Shown here: positions 41,821-50,511 of the stretch, in pieces
Layout: each line of letters opens with the position of its first letter
Numbering within the stretch: position 1 is the stretch's first letter
Assembly: GCA_964531025.1 (NCBI GenBank)
Contig: CAZHDY010000001.1
Location: forward strand, 1,054,001 to 1,118,000
Direction of reading: 5' to 3'
Origin: CALMEC01 sp964531025
Lineage (GTDB): Bacteria > Actinomycetota > Thermoleophilia > Miltoncostaeales > Miltoncostaeaceae
DNA length: 64,000 bases
Notes under the pieces: model-generated
What the model saw: only the letters and a program-made list of their open reading frames with translations
What the model was told of the DNA's origin: nothing
Database searches by the model: none
Made by a program: the position numbers and the translations under genes

Positions 41821-42791
41821 CGGGGGGCTCCGATCGTCTCACGAGGTTCGGTGGAGTTCAGGACCCCGAGGTAACGCTCCTCGAGGTCGGGCTCGTGGGT
41901 GGCGAGCGAGCAGAGGGTGATGCCGGCCTCGGAGGCGGCGGCGTTCAGGCGGGCCGCCGCGGTGCGGGGGTCCGCATCGTCCGGCAGGACGATCCGCAGG
42001 GCACCATCGACGACGGATGCATCCGGGTCGAGGTGGACGCGACGGGCGATCTCGACGAGGGGGTCCAGGTACCGCGGGTCGACGGCCTCGGCCGAGAGCA
42101 CGACGTGGCGGAACCCGAGGGAGGTGGGGGCACCGGCATAGGCGAGGCCGCCCTTGTCGAGGACGACGAGCCAGTCACAGACCTGTTCCAGTTCGCTCAG
42201 CAGGTGGGACGAGACCAGGACGGTACGCCCCTGTGTCGCGATCCTGCCGACGAGGGTGCGCACCTCCTGCATGCCCACGGGGTCGAGACCGTTGGTGGGT
42301 TCGTCGAGGATGACGAGCTCGGGGTCACCGATGAGCGCGGCGGCGATGCCGAGCCGCTGCTTCATGCCGAACGAGTAAGCGCCGACACGGTCGTCGCCGC
42401 GCCCCTCCAAGCCGACGAGCTCAATGAGTTCGTCGATGTGGTGCAGGTCGGAGTCGTGGCCACCGAGTATCGCCTGGGCACGGAGGTTCGCCCAGCCGCT
42501 GGCGGCCGGATGGAAGGCGGGCGACTCGATGAGCGCACCGACCCGAGGCAGGTAGGCGGCCCGATCGGACAGGTCGTGCCCCAGAACCGTGGCCGAACCA
42601 CCGGAGGGCCGGACGAGGCCCAGGAGCATCGCCATGAGGGTCGTCTTGCCGGCGCCGTTGGGGCCGACGAGGCCCGTGACCGATCCGGCCGGGATCGCGA
42701 ATGAGACGGCGTTGACGGCGGCGCGGGAACCGTAGGTCTTCGTCAGCCCGCTCGTCGCCACGGCGTCGCTGTATGTGGGGTGTTCGTTCAT
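41817..42791 (-). CDS. ABC transporter ATP-binding protein
   Basis: 324 residues. Walker A is GPNGAGKTT, the signature YSFGMKQRLG is of the BcrA/drug-exporter type, Walker B is LVILDEPTNGLD, and the H-loop is SSHLLSELEQVCD. About 90 C-terminal residues follow. It pairs with the permease downstream. The response regulator gene ends 145 nt upstream, and that gap contains the element at 42850-42870. Confidence 0.93.
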   Translation of the reverse strand: MNEHPTYSDAVATSGLTKTYGSRAAVNAVSFAIPAGSVTGLVGPNGAGKTTLMAMLLGLVRPSGGSATVLGHDLSDRAAYLPRVGALIESPAFHPAASGWANLRAQAILGGHDSDLHHIDELIELVGLEGRGDDRVGAYSFGMKQRLGIAAALIGDPELVILDEPTNGLDPVGMQEVRTLVGRIATQGRTVLVSSHLLSELEQVCDWLVVLDKGGLAYAGAPTSLGFRHVVLSAEAVDPRYLDPLVEIARRVHLDPDASVVDGALRIVLPDDADPRTAAARLNAAASEAGITLCSLATHEPDLEERYLGVLNSTEPRETIGAPR

Positions 42792-42849
42792 GCACCGAAG
42801 GCTGTTCCGACCCCGGCCGGATCGCGTCGGACGTATGTGGATTCACGCG

Positions 42850-42870
42850 TACGTCAGATGTTGAGATCGG
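42850..42870 (-). promoter_or_regulatory. Candidate response-regulator binding element upstream of ABC genes
   Basis: Contains TACGTCAGATGT and GAGATCGG. It is identical to 44782-44802 at 20 of 21 positions and in the same orientation relative to the downstream gene. It starts 59 nt upstream of the ATPase start codon, a normal place for an operator or -35 region. Confidence 0.6.
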
Positions 42871-42936
42871 GCGGCCGAGTCACATGGGTAGAGCCACGGC
42901 GGCGTGGATGTGGGGCGCGTCACGATTTCCGTGGCA

Positions 42937-43602
42937 CTACTCGTCGAGCCCGTACCGGTACGCGAAGACGACCAGCTGGGCACGATCACGCGCCCCGACC
43001 TTGGTCATCGCCCGGCTCACATGCGTGCGCACGGTGGCGTTCGACACCACCCAGCGCTCGGCGATCTCGTCATTGGAGAGTCCCTCGGCCACCAGCGCGA
43101 CGACCTCGTGCTCACGCGCCGTGAGATCCCGCATCGCGGGCGGCGGTTCGGCGGGCACGGACCGTCCGCTCTCGGTCCGGCTCACGAAACGTCCGATCAG
43201 AAGGCGCGTGGCGCCCGGCGAGAGAAGGGCCTCACCCTCCGCCACCACGCGGACGGCGCGGATGAGTTCACCGGGTTCGGTGTGTTTGACGAGAAACCCG
43301 CTGGCACCGGCGTCGAGCGCATCGGCCACGTAGTCGTCGAGTTCGAAGGTGGTGAGGATGAGGACACGACAACCGGCCAGGTCAGGATCGTCCACGATTC
43401 GGCGCGTGGCGGCGATGCCGTCGAGTCGCGGCATGCGGATGTCCATGAGGACGACGTCCGGCCGAAGGCTCGCGGCCAGGCGCACGGCCTCGTCGCCGTC
43501 GCCGGCCTCGCCCACGACGGTGATGTCGTCCTCGGACTCGAGAAGGGCGTGGAAGCCGCCACGAACGAGGGCTTGGTCGTCGGCCAGCAGGACGCGGATC
43601 AC
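42937..43602 (-). CDS. NarL/LuxR-type response regulator
   Basis: 221 residues. The receiver domain has the acidic pair in LLADDQALVRGG, phospho-acceptor Asp54 (VLMDIRMP) and LTTFELDDYV. The C-terminal LuxR helix-turn-helix (LTAREHEVVALVAEGLSNDEIA with ATVRTHVSRAM) binds DNA. The start overlaps the kinase stop by 4 nt. It probably activates the ABC transporter genes downstream and its own operon, given the element common to both promoters (inference). Confidence 0.95.
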   Translation of the reverse strand: MIRVLLADDQALVRGGFHALLESEDDITVVGEAGDGDEAVRLAASLRPDVVLMDIRMPRLDGIAATRRIVDDPDLAGCRVLILTTFELDDYVADALDAGASGFLVKHTEPGELIRAVRVVAEGEALLSPGATRLLIGRFVSRTESGRSVPAEPPPAMRDLTAREHEVVALVAEGLSNDEIAERWVVSNATVRTHVSRAMTKVGARDRAQLVVFAYRYGLDE

Positions 43603-44747
43603 ATCGCCCTCCAGCGCGCGACGACCTGGAATCCACGACCGCGGCGTGACTCCGCGACGAGCGTGCCGCCGGTCGCCTCGACGCGCTCGCGCATACCGAC
43701 CAGACCGAGGCCGGTCCCTCCATGTGCGGGTACCGCCGGGGTTCCGCCTCCGTCATCGACGACGCTCACGACGACGTCCTCCCCATCGTGCACCACGCTT
43801 ACGGTGGCATGCGAACCGGGACCGGCATGGCGGAGGGTGTTGGCCAGAGCCTCCTGGATGACGCGGTAGGCGGCCTCACCGATTCGGGGCGGAATCACGA
43901 TGTCATCCCGGCACAGCTCGAGGTGGATGCCGTCGGCGCGAGCACGATCGATGAGATCATCGAGGCGCACGAGGTCTCCCGTGGGTCGACGTTCCGCCTC
44001 GGCAGAGGCATCGTCGTCACGGCGCATGACCGCGAGGATGGATCCGAGTTCGTCGAGGGCTTCGCCGCTGGCGACGCGGATGGCCTCAAGAGTCGCGTGG
44101 ATGCGCTGCGCGTCGAGGTGCGCTGCATCACGATTCAGCAGATGGGCGGCGACCCCGGACTGCACGTTGATGGTGGCCATCGCATGGGCGACGCTGTCAT
44201 GGAGATCCTGGGCGAGGCGGAGACGCTCGGCTTCACGGACACGCTCGCGTCGGAGTTCCTCGCGGGCACGATCACTCTCGGCCTGCTGCCGACGGGCTGA
44301 GATGAGCTGGCCCGCGAGAACGGCCGCGAACGGCCATCCCAGTCCGGCGACGGCCACCGTCCCGATGGAGCCCTGCCCCACGAGTGAACCCACGACCGTG
44401 ACGATCGCAACGCCGACCGCGGCGCTCCACGCCACGGCCCGGTTCTGGGTCGCGGCCGCCAGGAGCAGTGCGACCGGCCCGGCAAGGAGAGCCGGTCCAC
44501 GAGGGTAGTCGAGAGCCAGATACGTGAACATCGCCGCCCCGACGAGAACGAGCATGACGATGCCGGAGCGCTTCCACAGCACGAGCGCGCCCGCGCCCAC
44601 GACGGCGCAGACGATGGCCACGGCATCCACCGGGCGTTGGGACTCGTGCCAGTCCACATGTGCCGTTCCGACGACGGCGATCGTTCCCACCACGAGAGCG
44701 AAGGCCAGCCCCCAGAGGAGGTCTCGACGTGAGCCGGGCGACGACAT
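43599..44747 (-). CDS. Sensor histidine kinase (HisKA_3 type)
   Basis: 382 residues. Five or six membrane helices (about 10-150) with very short loops suggest sensing within or at the membrane. A coiled coil (150-175) leads to the dimerisation helix RLAQDLHDSVAHAM with phospho-acceptor His183. The HATPase domain has the N-box region ALANTLRHA and DDGGGTPAVPAHGGTGLGLVGMRER. It is the first gene of the kinase-regulator operon, preceded by the element at 44782-44802. Confidence 0.93.
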   Translation of the reverse strand: MSSPGSRRDLLWGLAFALVVGTIAVVGTAHVDWHESQRPVDAVAIVCAVVGAGALVLWKRSGIVMLVLVGAAMFTYLALDYPRGPALLAGPVALLLAAATQNRAVAWSAAVGVAIVTVVGSLVGQGSIGTVAVAGLGWPFAAVLAGQLISARRQQAESDRAREELRRERVREAERLRLAQDLHDSVAHAMATINVQSGVAAHLLNRDAAHLDAQRIHATLEAIRVASGEALDELGSILAVMRRDDDASAEAERRPTGDLVRLDDLIDRARADGIHLELCRDDIVIPPRIGEAAYRVIQEALANTLRHAGPGSHATVSVVHDGEDVVVSVVDDGGGTPAVPAHGGTGLGLVGMRERVEATGGTLVAESRRGRGFQVVARWRAM

Positions 44748-44781
44748 GCACCCAGACTAGGAGGTGCGGCCGTGCCCGGCA

Positions 44782-44802
44782 TACGTCAGATGTGGAGATC
44801 GG
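44782..44802 (-). promoter_or_regulatory. Candidate response-regulator binding element upstream of kinase gene
   Basis: 20 of 21 positions identical to 42850-42870. It begins 35 nt upstream of the kinase start codon. The duplicated element before the two operons suggests autoregulation plus control of the transporter. Confidence 0.6.
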
Positions 44803-44900
44803 CGGTCAGACGGATGGCGCTACCGCCGCCGACGAGAGCGTCGCGGATCAATCGAACCCGCTCACACCCCGCGTCAAGAGAACACGGACTCGATGATCCC

Positions 44901-45278
44901 CTACCGGATGGTCATCAGATCGACGACGAAGATCAGCGTCTCGTTCGGCTTGATCACCCCGCCGGCGCCCTGGGTCCCGTAGCCCTTGTCGGGCGGAATC
45001 GTGAGTCTGCGACGTCCGCCGACCCTCATGCCGACGACACCCTCGTCCCATCCGCGGATGACCTGGCCCTTTCCGAGGGCGAACGTGAACGGGTTGCCGC
45101 GATCCCACGAGGCGTCGAACTCACGGCCGTTGGACCAGGCGACGCCGACATAGTGCATGACCGGGGTCGACCCGACGGTGGCCTCGGCTCCGTCACCGAC
45201 CTCGATGTCCTCGATGACCAGTTCGGTGGGCGGCTCGCCCCCGGGGACGGTGACACTGGGCTTGGTCTTCTCGCTCAT
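44901..45278 (-). CDS. FKBP-type peptidyl-prolyl isomerase
   Basis: 125 residues, a single cytoplasmic FKBP domain. Conserved FKBP parts are VMHYVGVAWSNGREFDASWD, the ligand-pocket VIRGWDEGVVGMRVGG and IPPDKGYG. AGGAAC precedes the ATG. An in-frame extension to 45464 is not protein-like. It probably assists protein folding. It is monocistronic. Confidence 0.93.
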   Translation of the reverse strand: MSEKTKPSVTVPGGEPPTELVIEDIEVGDGAEATVGSTPVMHYVGVAWSNGREFDASWDRGNPFTFALGKGQVIRGWDEGVVGMRVGGRRRLTIPPDKGYGTQGAGGVIKPNETLIFVVDLMTIR

Positions 45279-45397
45279 GTGGTTCCTGTTCGCCTCGCGG
45301 TTTCGCCGGCCATCGGCAGTACGGCATCTCGGTGCGGCACGCCGGAAGGCGTGCCGCACCGCATCATGCCGCGCATCGCTGAGCGCCGCAGTGCGAC

Positions 45398-45865
45398 CTA
45401 CCCGCCGCGTGCGACCCCCGCGAACGGGAGGACGATCGACCCGGTCTTCGCGACGTTGCTGCACCCCGGCACCAGTTTGCCGACGATGGTGTAGTTGAGC
45501 CGCATCCGGACCTTGTTCACGACGGTGCCGCGAACCGTCACCGTGGCCGCCTCTCCCTCCAGCACTCCCGAGTCATAGCTCGTGAGCCTGAGCTTGGCCG
45601 TGAAAGCCCCCTTCGAGACCGTGTACTGACGGTTGTTGTAGGCGGTGGCCTTCGATCCCTTGAGACGACACTTGGGTCCGAGCTGGAGGGCGGCGACCTT
45701 CGAGCCGGTCCCGTTCGTCACCGCGAGTCCCTGGCAGAGGATCTTCGAGGAACACTTCTTGTAGGTGTAGTAGGTCGGCCGAGTGGCCGCACTCGCCGTG
45801 CCGGCGGCTGCTCCGACGGCGAGCGCGGCCACCACGCCTGCCACCGCCCTGAGGGATTTCTTCAC
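45398..45865 (-). CDS. Secreted protein, unknown function
   Basis: 155 residues. The Sec signal peptide (MKKSLRAVAGVVAALAVGAA) ends near TASAAT. The mature part has cysteines at KKCSSKILCQG, PKCRLKG and VPGCSN, probably forming two disulfides, and a beta-rich pattern. GGGAGGAATCCTCG precedes the GTG start. No family is recognised. Confidence 0.75.
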   Translation of the reverse strand: MKKSLRAVAGVVAALAVGAAAGTASAATRPTYYTYKKCSSKILCQGLAVTNGTGSKVAALQLGPKCRLKGSKATAYNNRQYTVSKGAFTAKLRLTSYDSGVLEGEAATVTVRGTVVNKVRMRLNYTIVGKLVPGCSNVAKTGSIVLPFAGVARGG

Positions 45866-45953
45866 CGAGGATTCCTCCCGGGTCGTGAGATCGATTTGGG
45901 AAGAAAATGGAGGATTCGCGATGCCCTGGCAAGTGCCGGTGCCAGGATCTACG

Positions 45954-46331
45954 TCAAAACGACGTACCGGGTGGGTCCACGGCGTGCTCGATCAGCGCCG
46001 AGCGGTCGCACCATTCCAGCGTCAGCTCGTGCGTGGCCTCCAGCACGACGCGCGGTGCCATCCCCGCCTCGTACGCCTCCTGCCAGCGCGGTGCGCAGAG
46101 GCACCAGCGGTCACCGGGGCGCAGACCGGGAAAGCCCATGGCCGGCTGCGGTGTGGAGAGATCGTTGCCGACGGCCAGTGAGAACGCCAGGAACTCCTCA
46201 TCCATGACGGCGCAGACGGTGTGCACCCCCATGTCACCCGAACCGGTGGAGCAGCATCCGTCGCGATAGAAGCCCGTCAGCGGCTCGTGGGAGCAGTCGA
46301 GCAGTTCGGTGCCGAGCACGTTCCGCGGCAT
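45954..46331 (-). CDS. DUF2237 family protein
   Basis: 125 residues carrying the DUF2237 features: NVLGTELLDCSHEPLTGFYRDG near the start, CCSTGSGDMGVHTVCAVM, then GDRWCLCAPRWQEAYEAG. The several conserved cysteines are present. Family members are small cytoplasmic proteins of unknown role. The gene is alone on its strand between two secreted or membrane protein genes. Confidence 0.88.
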   Translation of the reverse strand: MPRNVLGTELLDCSHEPLTGFYRDGCCSTGSGDMGVHTVCAVMDEEFLAFSLAVGNDLSTPQPAMGFPGLRPGDRWCLCAPRWQEAYEAGMAPRVVLEATHELTLEWCDRSALIEHAVDPPGTSF

Positions 46332-46539
46332 GACGTGAGCCTACCCCGCCGGGGGGAATGCGGGAGGCATGAGCACCGCCGCCGGGCGATATGTCCCACG
46401 TCGCCCCGCATCCGTTATTCCAAGTCGTGATTGGATAACTTCGACCGGGGAGCGAAACGGTCGGCCTGGGTTCCCCTGCCCGGACCACACGCCCGATCGT
46501 TCCCCGGAACCGTCGGGAACCGTCGAAGGAGTCACGAAG

Positions 46540-46569
46540 ATGCCCCGCCGAGAAAGCTCGACACCATGA
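46540..46569 (+). CDS. Nine-residue leader ORF coupled to the membrane protein gene
   Basis: ATG-CCC-CGC-CGA-GAA-AGC-TCG-ACA-CCA-TGA encodes MPRRESSTP. It has a strong ribosome binding site (GAAGGAG), whereas the following gene has none. Its stop overlaps the ATG of the next gene (ATGA), so translation of the leader should deliver ribosomes to that start. Codon bias or expression cannot be tested here. Confidence 0.5.
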   Translation: MPRRESSTP

Positions 46570-47084
46570 CGACGCACACCCACGGGGCGCCCGTGCGCTC
46601 CACCCGTCCGGTCGGCGCCGGGACCTGGCTGCTGGTCGCAGGATCCGGTTTCATCCTCCTGGGGGGCCTGGTCGCCGCGGTCACCGGTCCGCTCGATTGG
46701 AGCCGCGGAAGCTGGCTGGCGGCGTACATGGTGCTGGTGTGCGGGGTCGCCCAGTACGTCATGGGGCGCGCGCCCTCGTGGTTCGACCATCCGACGGGAG
46801 CACGTCTCGGATGGACGCAGCTGATCGGCTGGAACGTCGGCAACGCGGTGGTGATGGGCGGCACCCTCGCCGGGCTGCCGAACCTGGTCGACGTCGGAGG
46901 CGTGATCCTGTTCGTCATCCTCGTCGACATACTCCGCGACGCCGTCCGGCGACCCGCATCGACCGCAGACGGGCCTGCATCACGCATCACCTTCTGGGGC
47001 TGGTGGGCCTACCGCGCACTGCTCGTCCTCCTGGTGGTGAGCATCCCGGTCGGGTTGGTCCTGGCCCACATGCGTGTGGACTGA
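46566..47084 (+). CDS. Multi-pass membrane protein, unknown function
   Basis: 172 residues with five hydrophobic helices (about 20-42, 53-70, 91-108, 113-131, 145-166). ARLGWTQLIGWNVGNAVVMGG in the middle is the most distinctive stretch. No family is recognised with confidence. The start ATG overlaps the stop of a nine-residue leader ORF, and translational coupling is the likely mode of initiation. The gene converges with the DHFR-like gene. Confidence 0.7.
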   Translation: MTTHTHGAPVRSTRPVGAGTWLLVAGSGFILLGGLVAAVTGPLDWSRGSWLAAYMVLVCGVAQYVMGRAPSWFDHPTGARLGWTQLIGWNVGNAVVMGGTLAGLPNLVDVGGVILFVILVDILRDAVRRPASTADGPASRITFWGWWAYRALLVLLVVSIPVGLVLAHMRVD

Positions 47085-47090
47085 CCCGGA

Positions 47091-47651
47091 TCAGGCTCCG
47101 GCCGTGTGGCGCGGTCCGGCAACGGCGTAGCGCGCACAGACGAATGCCTCGTTCCGCGCAACCTCCGTCAGCTCGAGATCGAACCGGCGCGGGAACAGAG
47201 GGCGTCCCGATCCCAGCGTGACCGGCGCGACCGAGACGATCACCTCGTCCAGCATCCCGTCGTCGGCGAACTGGCCGGCCAGGTCCCCGCCACCGACGAC
47301 CCAGATGTCGCGGTCGCCCGCCGCCGCGTCCAACGCCGCCCGATGGTCGGCGGGAACCCCCGACACGATGCGCACCGAGTCGGCGACCGGGGCCAGGTCG
47401 CGGTGGGTGAACACCAGACAGGGGATGTCGTAGGGCCACGGCCGCCCCGCCTCCGACTCGTGGGCGACGACCCATTCGTAGGTGGTCGCCCCCATGGCCA
47501 TCGCGCCGATCCCGGCGATGAAGGAGCCGTAGTTCATCGGTCCGTCCTCATCGATCGGCTGGCTGAGGAGCCAGTCGAGGGAGTCGGCCTCATCCGCGAT
47601 GAAACCGTCGAGCGTGGTGGCGGTGTAGTAGACGAATCGGGGTTCGCCCAT
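47091..47651 (-). CDS. Dihydrofolate reductase-fold protein (RibD C-terminal type)
   Basis: 186 residues. FVYYTATTLDGFIADEADSL is the typical N-terminal strand and loop, MAMGATTYEWV the mid-domain NADPH region, and DIWVVGGGDLAGQFADDGMLDEVIVSVAPVTLGSGRPLF the conserved C-terminal half. This family is related to the RibD reductase domain and often called DHFR family, but its substrates are usually unknown. GGGAG precedes the ATG. It is divergent from the LuxR regulator, 160 nt away. Confidence 0.9.
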   Translation of the reverse strand: MGEPRFVYYTATTLDGFIADEADSLDWLLSQPIDEDGPMNYGSFIAGIGAMAMGATTYEWVVAHESEAGRPWPYDIPCLVFTHRDLAPVADSVRIVSGVPADHRAALDAAAGDRDIWVVGGGDLAGQFADDGMLDEVIVSVAPVTLGSGRPLFPRRFDLELTEVARNEAFVCARYAVAGPRHTAGA

Positions 47652-47811
47652 GGTGTGCTCCCGTGAGTCGAGGTCGACCGGATCATTGCGGCCCCTCCCC
47701 GGACACGCCACCCTCGCCGGGCCCGGCACACCGCTCCGAGCGCGAACTCCGTCGCCCGTCGTGTGCGCCACCGGATGACCGATCCGTACGGGCGTCGGTA
47801 GGTTTGCGGCC

Positions 47812-48576
47812 GTGGAGAGACTTCTGCAATTGATCGGCGACGTCGGGGGGTTCGACACGCTCGCCGAATTCCGCGCGGGGCTCCTCTCCGCGCTGCGACG
47901 GGCCGTGCCGTGCGACTACGCGTCCTACAACGAGGTCGGGCCGGAACCCGAGGACCTGTTCGCGATCGCCGACCCTCCCGTTCCGGAATCACTCGTGGCG
48001 CGGTTCGCCGTCCACGCCGAGCAGCACCCCGTCCTTCGCCATCAGCGCACCACACGCAGTGGCCGCCCCACACGGATCTCGGACGTGGACGACGGCGGCT
48101 TCCGGACGAGCGACCTCTACCGTGAGTTCTACCTGCCCCTCGGGATCACGGCGCAGGTCGCCTTCACACTGCCGGCGCGCGAGGAGCGCCTCGTGGCGGT
48201 CGCCCTGTCCCGGTGTTCGTCGGACTTTTCCGACGGCGAGTGCGCCCTCCTCTCCCGAGCCCGCCCGTATCTCGTCCAGGCGTTCCGCACCGTCCTCGAG
48301 CTCGACGGGCTGCGGGGCGGGCGCAACGCCGAAGTCGCCCGCATCCTCGAGGGCCCCGGTCTCCCCACCTCCATGTCGGAGCGCCTCGGGGTGACCGCGC
48401 GCGAGGGCGAGGTCCTGCGCGCACTCGCGCTCGGTGCGGACACGGCGACGATCGCCACCGAACTCGGGATCGCACCGCGGACCGTCCAGAAGCACCTCGA
48501 GAACATCTACGCGAAGCTCGGCGTCCATACCCACTCGGACGCCGCGGCGGCCGTCTGGACGGCACTGACCGACTGA
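47812..48576 (+). CDS. LuxR-type transcriptional regulator with N-terminal GAF-like domain
   Basis: 254 residues, GTG start. The N-terminal 170 residues resemble a GAF-type sensor (PCDYASYNEVGPEPEDLFAI, RTSDLYREFYLPLGI). The C-terminal LuxR helix-turn-helix is LTAREGEVLRALALGADTATI-like with RTVQKHLENIYAKLGVHTHSD. It has no receiver domain, so it probably binds a ligand directly. It may control the divergent DHFR-like gene (inference from position). Confidence 0.88.
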   Translation: MERLLQLIGDVGGFDTLAEFRAGLLSALRRAVPCDYASYNEVGPEPEDLFAIADPPVPESLVARFAVHAEQHPVLRHQRTTRSGRPTRISDVDDGGFRTSDLYREFYLPLGITAQVAFTLPAREERLVAVALSRCSSDFSDGECALLSRARPYLVQAFRTVLELDGLRGGRNAEVARILEGPGLPTSMSERLGVTAREGEVLRALALGADTATIATELGIAPRTVQKHLENIYAKLGVHTHSDAAAAVWTALTD

Positions 48577-48663
48577 ACCGCCGGCGTCACGAAGAGCCGC
48601 GTACCCGGGATCGGCGCACCGTGGGCCGGACGAACCGGCCCACGACGACCGACCTCGGTTGCC

Positions 48664-50499
48664 TCACCTCTTCACGGACTTCTTCACGGGCTTCGTCACC
48701 GGCTTCTTCACGGGCTTCTTCTTGGCTCGGAAGACCACCTGTTTCTTCTGGATGGTCTTCAGCGTCCCGTTCTTCATCCTCTGCTGGACGATCAGCGTCG
48801 CCCGGATGGTCCCCTTCTTCGCCAGTGCCACCCGTGCCTTCGGACTCAGACGGATCTTCGTGGTCTTCTTCTGACCGCCCTTCAACGTCACGCTGACCTT
48901 CGCGAGGATCGGCAGCGGCGGCTTCTTCGCCTTCTTCGGCTTCGCCGGCTTCTTGACCGGCTTCTTCACCGGCGTCGTGGCCATGGTGACGTACTCGTTG
49001 GCCTTCGACCCGGGGAATCCGGTGACGTACTCGTGCGACTGGACCATGTACACGAGGCTGCAGCGGTCCTGCGGCGGGCCGACGCAGATCTGCGTGATGC
49101 TGGTGGTGTCGCCGCTGGTGGTCACCGTTCCCGGCCGGGCCACGCCGACGGCGCTCGGGGTGAGGGTCGTCGTACCGGACGCCGGAGGCGTGGACGAACC
49201 GGATGAACCACCGGTGAGGACGCCCTGCAGACGTCCGATGGCCCCGGTGCCCGACACCGGGTTCATGCCGAACCAGACGTCGCCTGTCGAGCTCGGCGCG
49301 ACGGACAGCGGAGCGGATGCCCCGGTCGAGTAGACGGTCGCGGTGGGAGTCGCCGCCGAGGGGACGATCCGGACGATCGCGTTCGCACCGGGATTGCTGA
49401 TCCCGCCGTACACGGCCACCCACAGCGTGCCGTCGGCCGCCGTACGGATCTGCATCGGACGACCGTTCGCCAGAGCGGGAGCGATCGACGCCAGCGTGTA
49501 GGTCGTGAAGGTGCCGCCGACGGTGTCGAGGCGGCCGATCGATCGGTTGAGCTCGTTGGTGAACCAGACCGAACCGTCCGGTGCGACCGTCGTCTCGGTG
49601 GGGCCGGTGCCGGTGTAGCTGCCCGAGCACGGTGTGCCGACGCAGGGCTGGATGAGGTACTCGGTGTAGTCACCGGTGCCGTTGGTACGGGCGATCCGCC
49701 AACCGGGGTTGCCGGGATCGGACTCGGCGAACCACGCCTGCCCGTCGGCGCCGATCGAGACCCCGCGCGGCTTTGCGTCGTAGCGCAGACTGTCGATGGT
49801 CGTGCGCCCACCCTGCAGAGCGATGTTCGGCCCCTCGGAGAGGCCGAGGGCCTTGTCGGTCACCGCCATCCGCGCACCCGCGTACTGCCCCGGGCTCGAC
49901 GCGACGTTGGTCGTCGTGTTCTCCGCGAGCCACACCTGCTTGGTGGTCGGGTCGTAGGCGATGCCCCAGAGACCGATGTAGGCGGTGTTCGCGCCGTTCT
50001 GGTACTTCACGGTGCCCCACGAGAAGCCGTTGTCGGTCCCGGCGCGCAGGTCGCCCACCCGGCCGTAGCCGTACATCCCGTCGCTCCGCACGAACCACAC
50101 GTTGCCCTCGGGGTCGTACGCCAGCGATCGCACGATGGTCGCGCAGCACGGCGCTCCGGTGAAGGTCGGGGTCGGGTAGAGGGAGATGCCGGCGGAGGTG
50201 CCGGGCTGCGCCGCCGCGGGGTCGAGCCGGCCGATCCGCGGCTGCGGGATGTTCCCGTCACCGGTCGCGAACCAGACGGTGCCGTCCGGAGCCGTCGTCA
50301 GCCCGGTTCCGGCGGTGCCGTCGGGCAGCGGGTAGGTCTGGATCACCGCGTCAGCCCCGGCCGTCGATGCGCGGATCCCGAGGACGACGAGGATCGCGGC
50401 GGCCATCAGAAGGGCCGCGACGAACCAGGTACCACGCCGGCGGGATGCCCTGGACCGGGGGAATGGATGCGCGATGGCGTCTCGTGCTGTCCGTGACAT
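48664..50499 (-). CDS. Secreted or anchored Vgb-like beta-propeller protein with Lys/Pro tail
   Basis: 611 residues. An N-terminal hydrophobic segment (about 26-45) is a signal-anchor or signal peptide. At least six propeller blades show the pattern (A)PDG(T/S)VWF, as in virginiamycin B lyase-like repeats, with IGRLD turns. From about 430 the chain becomes low-complexity, then a basic Ig-like domain with KKAKKPPLPILAKVSVTLKG follows. The extreme C-terminus is a KKPVKKP-type repeat tail. The propeller may bind a polymer or ligand; lyase activity is not implied. It begins 12 nt after the stop of the second propeller gene, as an operon. Confidence 0.82.
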   Translation of the reverse strand: MSRTARDAIAHPFPRSRASRRRGTWFVAALLMAAAILVVLGIRASTAGADAVIQTYPLPDGTAGTGLTTAPDGTVWFATGDGNIPQPRIGRLDPAAAQPGTSAGISLYPTPTFTGAPCCATIVRSLAYDPEGNVWFVRSDGMYGYGRVGDLRAGTDNGFSWGTVKYQNGANTAYIGLWGIAYDPTTKQVWLAENTTTNVASSPGQYAGARMAVTDKALGLSEGPNIALQGGRTTIDSLRYDAKPRGVSIGADGQAWFAESDPGNPGWRIARTNGTGDYTEYLIQPCVGTPCSGSYTGTGPTETTVAPDGSVWFTNELNRSIGRLDTVGGTFTTYTLASIAPALANGRPMQIRTAADGTLWVAVYGGISNPGANAIVRIVPSAATPTATVYSTGASAPLSVAPSSTGDVWFGMNPVSGTGAIGRLQGVLTGGSSGSSTPPASGTTTLTPSAVGVARPGTVTTSGDTTSITQICVGPPQDRCSLVYMVQSHEYVTGFPGSKANEYVTMATTPVKKPVKKPAKPKKAKKPPLPILAKVSVTLKGGQKKTTKIRLSPKARVALAKKGTIRATLIVQQRMKNGTLKTIQKKQVVFRAKKKPVKKPVTKPVKKSVKR

Positions 50500-50511
50500 G
50501 ACCTGCACCTC

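Noticed and set aside
45921..46181. Plus-strand frame with GGAGGATTCGCG before ATG, opposite the DUF2237 gene
   Set aside because: The ribosome binding site looks good, but the frame is fully antisense to a recognised family gene and its product is low-complexity.
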